Of a stretch of DNA of 59,192 nucleotides, positions 55,247 to 59,192 are shown piece after piece. The notes beneath the pieces are model-generated. The model made no database searches, was not told the DNA's origin, and saw only the letters and a list, made by a program, of their open reading frames with translations. The stretch covers positions 1 to 59,192 of the forward strand of contig JAPKBG010000013.1 in NCBI GenBank assembly GCA_028823485.1, written 5' to 3'. The first letter of the stretch is position 1. Every line of letters begins with the position of its first letter. Source of the stretch: Methylophilaceae bacterium. GTDB lineage: Bacteria > Pseudomonadota > Gammaproteobacteria > Burkholderiales > Methylophilaceae. Position numbers and translations under genes: made by a program.

Positions 55247-56410
55247 ATGCAGTCAGAAGAACTATCATCTCTTTTTTTAAAAGTACAGAAAATTGCAAGG
55301 GAAGTTGTTGCGCCAACAGTCGATCTCGATTTTGAAGACGTAAAATGGCCAGAAGAAGGCATTCGTGCTTTGCAAAAAGAAGGTTTTGGTGGGTTGGTCG
55401 TACCAACCTTATACGGCGGCCGAGGTTGTGGCGTATTAACGTTGGCAAAAGTCTGTGAAATTCTTGGTCAAGAATGTGCATCCACTGCTATTTGCTTTGG
55501 TATGCACTGTGTTGGTAGTTCTGTGATCGCTGCTAACCCAACCGAGGCGCAACAAATCGACCTGCTTAAGCCTATATGCGATGGAAATCATATTACAACA
55601 TTGTCTCTGAGTGAGGCAGGAACTGGTAGTAGCTTTTATTTACCACAGGCAACGATGAAAGAACTTTCATCGGAAGTGTTTTGCATCAATGGTAGTAAAA
55701 CATTCGTTACCAATGGAAAATATGCAGACTCTTATGTTGTTTCTGTTGTTTCAAATAATGACCAGGAAGAGCTGGGGTTGTTTTCATGTGCAGTAGTGGC
55801 TGGGAGTTCTGATGGAATTAAGTGGGGTCCTGAATGGGCTGGTATGGGTATGCGCGGAAACTCGTCTCGCACGATGGAATTGCATAACGTACAAGTGACC
55901 AATAATAACTTACTTGGTAAGCAGGGTGATCAGATATGGTATATCTTTAATGTTGTAATGCCATACTTTTTGATGGCAATGGCCGGCACTTATATAGGTG
56001 TGGCATCAACGGCTATAGAGGAAGCTAAAAACCACTTATCTCGACGTTACCATGCACACACCGGTGCAAGTTTGGCTCAAAACTCTATACTGCAGCATCG
56101 GCTTGGCACCCTATGGGCCTCGCTTGAAGCTTCACGGCAGCTTACTTATCATGCTGCTGCTAGCTTTGATTCAGGCGAGCCAGAAGCGCTCATAGCATTA
56201 ATGTCAGCTAAAGTTCAAGTGGCAGATATGGTAGTGAATATCGTTAACGAATGTATGACCCTGTGTGGTGGTATTGGTTACCGTAAAGATTCTAAATTAC
56301 AATTATTATTAAGAGATGCGCGTGCAGCTCCATTAATGGCACCAACGACTGATGTTATGAGAGTTTGGTTAGGTAGAGCACTGTTAGGACAACCTTTGCT
56401 TTCAGATTAA
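55247..56410 (+). CDS. Acyl-CoA-dehydrogenase-fold protein, atypical active site
   Basis: This 387-aa protein has the three-part acyl-CoA dehydrogenase fold: N-terminal helices (GLVVPTLYGGRGCGVL), a central beta domain (TTLSLSEAGTGSSF, INGSKTFVTNG) and a C-terminal helical domain ending in CGGIGYRKDSKLQLLLRDARAAPLMAPTTDVMRVWLG. Where short- and medium-chain enzymes have the catalytic Glu of the motif IYEGTNxIQ, this protein reads MAPTTDVMR, so the usual base seems to be absent. FAD binding still looks possible. Relatives with this change include flavin monooxygenases acting on sulfur compounds (DszC/SfnB type), which would suit the nearby rhodaneses, but that is an inference. The kinase gene starts ten bases later. 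Confidence 0.78.
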   Translation: MQSEELSSLFLKVQKIAREVVAPTVDLDFEDVKWPEEGIRALQKEGFGGLVVPTLYGGRGCGVLTLAKVCEILGQECASTAICFGMHCVGSSVIAANPTEAQQIDLLKPICDGNHITTLSLSEAGTGSSFYLPQATMKELSSEVFCINGSKTFVTNGKYADSYVVSVVSNNDQEELGLFSCAVVAGSSDGIKWGPEWAGMGMRGNSSRTMELHNVQVTNNNLLGKQGDQIWYIFNVVMPYFLMAMAGTYIGVASTAIEEAKNHLSRRYHAHTGASLAQNSILQHRLGTLWASLEASRQLTYHAAASFDSGEPEALIALMSAKVQVADMVVNIVNECMTLCGGIGYRKDSKLQLLLRDARAAPLMAPTTDVMRVWLGRALLGQPLLSD

Positions 56411-56420
56411 GGGGTAATTA

Positions 56421-58895
56421 ATGGCGGTAGCAGGAACACCAAACAACGGGATGTTGCAACTATTGGGCGTGTCCCCTGTAATTTCAGATATGCTTTTTGA
56501 TCAACTTTGGCCTCAACATACCATTTCTAATATTGAAGATAAAGCAAATATCTACGCTAGTTATGAGGATGGCAACCAATCTGCAGACACAGTGCTCCTT
56601 GGTTTAGATGTCAAGGAGCCTGTCAGTGTTGCGCAACGTCTATTTTTGTACGATAAAAATGTCCCTATTTTCATCTTGAGTGAGGCGGCACATTGTGCTC
56701 AACTTAAGAGAACATTAATGTTCAGTCCATTTTCAAGCAATGAGATTATTGCTTGGCCAGTATCCGAAGTAGATGAACTGTCGATTGCGATTCGAAATGC
56801 AATTCAACGAAGACAGGTTCGGATGCAATATCAAAATACCATTTCACGGTCTCAGATAAACCTTGAAAGGTTACCACTACTACAGCCTGAAGCTGATCAT
56901 TACTTAGATCAGTTGTTAAACCATGCACCAATCGGGGTGCTGACGGTAGATACTGATAGCAATATCCTCACGGCGAACCACTTGGCTTTAGAAATTCTGG
57001 ATACTAGTGAGCAGCAAGCGCTAGGGCGGCCTGTCGGCATGTTACTTCCTGTTAGAGAACGTAACAAAGTAAAATTGCTTTTAGAAAGCAGTTTTGACTC
57101 ATTTAAACGACAAGACCCAAAAGTATTTGAAGTGGAGAGCGAGAAAAGAGGTACTTGTTTTATTGAAGTCATATTAACCCCACTTGCTTATAGAACTGGT
57201 CAAAAAGGCGCGATGCTGATTTTACAAGACGTATCCAAAAGAGTTTTGGCGGAGCGTGAACAGCAGCAAGCGGAAGAAGATCAACGTTTACATTTAAGGG
57301 TGTTACGATCGTTTTATGAGATTAGCTCAAATTTAGAACTTAGATTGAAAGAAAAGCTACAGTTATTATTGAGATTGGGTAGTGAACAATTCGATATGCC
57401 AATTGCGGTACTGTCACGCATTGATGGACAAAAGTATTATGTTCATGATTCAATCAGTAACCACCCAAGTTATACATCTGGCACTACAAAGAAGCTTAAA
57501 CATACATTCTGTAATGATACTATTTTAAATAGTGAACCATTAGCCTTTGAAAGTGCAAGTGAAAGTAAACAGTGGAGTAAGCACTATAGCTCCAAGACGG
57601 AGAATATAGAGGCCTATATGGGCGTGCGCATCATTGTGGAGGGGGACCTTTACGGAACGCTTTCGTTCGCAAGTGATAAGTCAAGACGCAGGCCATTTAG
57701 ATTGGCTGATTTAGAGGTTCTTAAACTTATGTCTCAGTGGGTGGGTAGTGAGCTGCAAAGAGAGTTCGTTGGGGCTTATATGAGCAAGCTTTCTAGTGCT
57801 TTAGAACAAACTGCAGATTCTGTCATTATTACAGACAATAATCGCAGTATTGAATATGTAAACCCTTCATTTGAAAATATGACAGGCTATGCAAGACAAG
57901 AAGTGCTTGGTAAAAAAGCATATTTTCTTAGAACTGGTTCCGACAAGCCAGCATTGTACGATGAATTGTGGCAATCAATTAGTTCAGGCGGCGTTTATCG
58001 CGGCATTATTATTAACCGTAAGAAAGACGGTACGGTTTACCATGAGCAGAAGACGATTACGCCATTGAAAGATGATCAGGGGAATATTACACATTATATT
58101 TCAACAGGGCATGATATTTCTGACTTAGTAAAAGCTGAAGAGCAGGACCGTTTACACAAAGCTGAATTTGCACATGTTGCACGTCTGGGCGTCTTGGGAG
58201 AGATGACTTCAGGGTTGGCGCATGAGCTTAATCAGCCGTTATGCGCAATTACAACTTATGCACAAACTTGTGTTCGTATTATCCAAAGTGATGGTTATAA
58301 AATAGAAGATGTTAGTTACGGGCTCAAACAATTAATTAAGCAAGCTGAGCTAGGTGGGGATATTTTTAGGCGACTGCGTGACTTTGCACGGAAGGAAGAG
58401 AAACCGCAAACGCCTTTCAACATTCGAGATATTATTTATGAAGTACGGGATTTTACACGTGCGGAATGCTTACAAAACCAAATCAGACTATTAATACAAG
58501 TCCCTGCCCATTTGCCACTTGTAAGAGTTGACCCTATCCAGATTAAACAAGTATTAATTAACCTAGTGCGCAATAGTATGGATGCTTTACAGGATGTTGA
58601 AGAGGATCGGCGACGATTAGTAATTAGTGCTAAGATTTATAAACAAAAGTTTATTAGTGTTAGTGTCAGTGATACAGGCAATGGCTGTACTGAGGAAGTG
58701 GCTCAACGCTTATATGAACCATTTTTTACGACTAAGAAGCTCGGTCTAGGTATCGGGCTTGGTATTAGCCAAACCATTGTTGTTACACATGGTGGAAATC
58801 TTTGGTTGGAAAAAAATTCAAGCAACGGTGCTACCTTTAGCTTTACGTTGGACATGTCGCAGGAAAAGGTCATAGGGAATTTAAATGAAAAGTGA
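56421..58895 (+). CDS. PAS-GAF-PAS sensor histidine kinase
   Basis: This 824-aa protein has no membrane segment, so it is a cytoplasmic sensor. Order: a degenerate receiver-like domain (about residues 1-130, with the phospho-Asp region replaced by VLLGLDVKEP); a PAS domain (about 165-275, APIGVLTVDTDSNILTANH); a GAF domain (about 290-455); a second PAS with PAC (about 460-580, EQTADSVIITDNNRSIEYVNPSF); a HisKA domain with phospho-His in GLAHELNQPLCAITTY; and an ATPase domain with NLVRNSMDAL and DTGNGCTEEVAQRLYEPFFTTK. The HELNQPL box is typical of FixL/DctB-like kinases. It overlaps the response regulator by 11 bases. Confidence 0.92.
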   Translation: MAVAGTPNNGMLQLLGVSPVISDMLFDQLWPQHTISNIEDKANIYASYEDGNQSADTVLLGLDVKEPVSVAQRLFLYDKNVPIFILSEAAHCAQLKRTLMFSPFSSNEIIAWPVSEVDELSIAIRNAIQRRQVRMQYQNTISRSQINLERLPLLQPEADHYLDQLLNHAPIGVLTVDTDSNILTANHLALEILDTSEQQALGRPVGMLLPVRERNKVKLLLESSFDSFKRQDPKVFEVESEKRGTCFIEVILTPLAYRTGQKGAMLILQDVSKRVLAEREQQQAEEDQRLHLRVLRSFYEISSNLELRLKEKLQLLLRLGSEQFDMPIAVLSRIDGQKYYVHDSISNHPSYTSGTTKKLKHTFCNDTILNSEPLAFESASESKQWSKHYSSKTENIEAYMGVRIIVEGDLYGTLSFASDKSRRRPFRLADLEVLKLMSQWVGSELQREFVGAYMSKLSSALEQTADSVIITDNNRSIEYVNPSFENMTGYARQEVLGKKAYFLRTGSDKPALYDELWQSISSGGVYRGIIINRKKDGTVYHEQKTITPLKDDQGNITHYISTGHDISDLVKAEEQDRLHKAEFAHVARLGVLGEMTSGLAHELNQPLCAITTYAQTCVRIIQSDGYKIEDVSYGLKQLIKQAELGGDIFRRLRDFARKEEKPQTPFNIRDIIYEVRDFTRAECLQNQIRLLIQVPAHLPLVRVDPIQIKQVLINLVRNSMDALQDVEEDRRRLVISAKIYKQKFISVSVSDTGNGCTEEVAQRLYEPFFTTKKLGLGIGLGISQTIVVTHGGNLWLEKNSSNGATFSFTLDMSQEKVIGNLNEK

Positions 58896-59192
58896 TTTAT
58901 ATGCCAAGTATACGATCTATATCGTAGATGATAATCCGGCAGTTCGTGATGCAGTAAGGTTTCTTGTGAAACAAGTAGGACTTACGCCTAAAATATTTCC
59001 TTCTGCACAGGAGTTTTTAGACTATTTCACAATAGACATGCGAGGCTGTTTAGTGCTAGACATACGTATGCCAGGCATGAGCGGTTTAGATTTACAGGAG
59101 CAGTTAATTCTTTTGGGTGCACATATTCCCATTATTATCATCACAGGTCATGGAGATGTGCCAATAACCGTGCGTGCAATGAAATCTGGTGC
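58885..59192 (+). CDS. FixJ/LuxR-type response regulator, truncated by the window end
   Basis: The start of a receiver domain is visible: IYIVDDNPAVRDAVRFLV (acidic pocket), the phospho-Asp in CLVLDIRMPGMSGLDL, the conserved Thr in IIIITGHGDVPITVRAMK and the beginning of KSG with the conserved Lys. The frame is open to the window end, so the output domain is not seen; FixJ-like receivers usually carry a LuxR-type helix-turn-helix. Its ATG lies inside the end of the kinase gene, giving a translationally coupled two-component pair that probably controls genes of this locus. Confidence 0.9.
   Translation, partial: MKSDLYAKYTIYIVDDNPAVRDAVRFLVKQVGLTPKIFPSAQEFLDYFTIDMRGCLVLDIRMPGMSGLDLQEQLILLGAHIPIIIITGHGDVPITVRAMKSG

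Overview
The window looks like the chromosome of a methylotrophic betaproteobacterium of the Methylophilaceae, most likely Methylotenera-like. I infer this from an mxaRSACKL methanol-dehydrogenase maturation cluster, from betaproteobacterial gene orders (Mth938-alaA-hom-thrC; dcd near apbC-metG; tyrA-aroA-cmk-rpsA-ihfB-lapB-pyrF; bpt-aat) and from a visibly AT-leaning base composition. No database search was possible, so the genus is an inference.

Layout. 1-1650 is gene-poor. It holds a 3' fragment of tRNA-Phe with its terminator (a probable relic of an integration site) and an alkyltransferase-like gene. 1653-3385 is a periplasmic sulfite dehydrogenase pair (sorAB). 3554-8938 (minus) is mxaRSACKL, tightly overlapping, with no mxaF, mxaJ, mxaG, mxaI or mxaD beside it. 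9123-10441 is a TetR-like ligand domain fused to a membrane anchor, followed by an ordinary TetR regulator. 10589-12353 is fabAB. A broken DUF1439 lipoprotein gene and an Mth938-family gene follow. 13522-17500 is alaA-hom-thrC. thyA (17556) and folA (24608) are separated by a two-partner secretion locus whose TpsA gene is intact and whose TpsB gene carries one frameshift.

25220-44099 is mainly housekeeping: a PLP amino-acid decarboxylase, dcd, zwf/pgl (early pentose-phosphate/Entner-Doudoroff steps, important for formaldehyde oxidation in ribulose-monophosphate methylotrophs), apbC, metG, a frameshifted comEA-like gene, pyrF-lapB, ihfB, a five-domain rpsA, cmk-aroA-tyrA, a membrane protein, and the N-degron transferases bpt and aat. 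44434-50253 holds a YgiQ radical SAM protein, a TraB/GumN-type protein, blc behind a broken yaiI, and an rhlE-type helicase.

50254-59192 is the accessory end and the most interesting part. It has small membrane-protein genes outside normal gene-size limits, a stretch between two terminators that may be a small RNA, a periplasmic and a cytoplasmic rhodanese, and two paralogous Nif11-like small proteins. One Nif11-like copy has been fused in frame to a 337-bp exact copy of the rhodanese C-terminus. Next come an unknown 99-aa protein, an acyl-CoA-dehydrogenase-fold protein that appears to lack the usual catalytic Glu, a PAS/GAF sensor kinase and a FixJ-type response regulator cut by the window edge. 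I suggest this is a regulated sulfur- or peptide-related locus. Its function is unknown.

Four or five genes are broken by single-base indels, some in homopolymers (DUF1439, tpsB, comEA, yaiI, a micro-ORF at 51866). Either gene decay or assembly error could explain this, and read-level checking would separate them.
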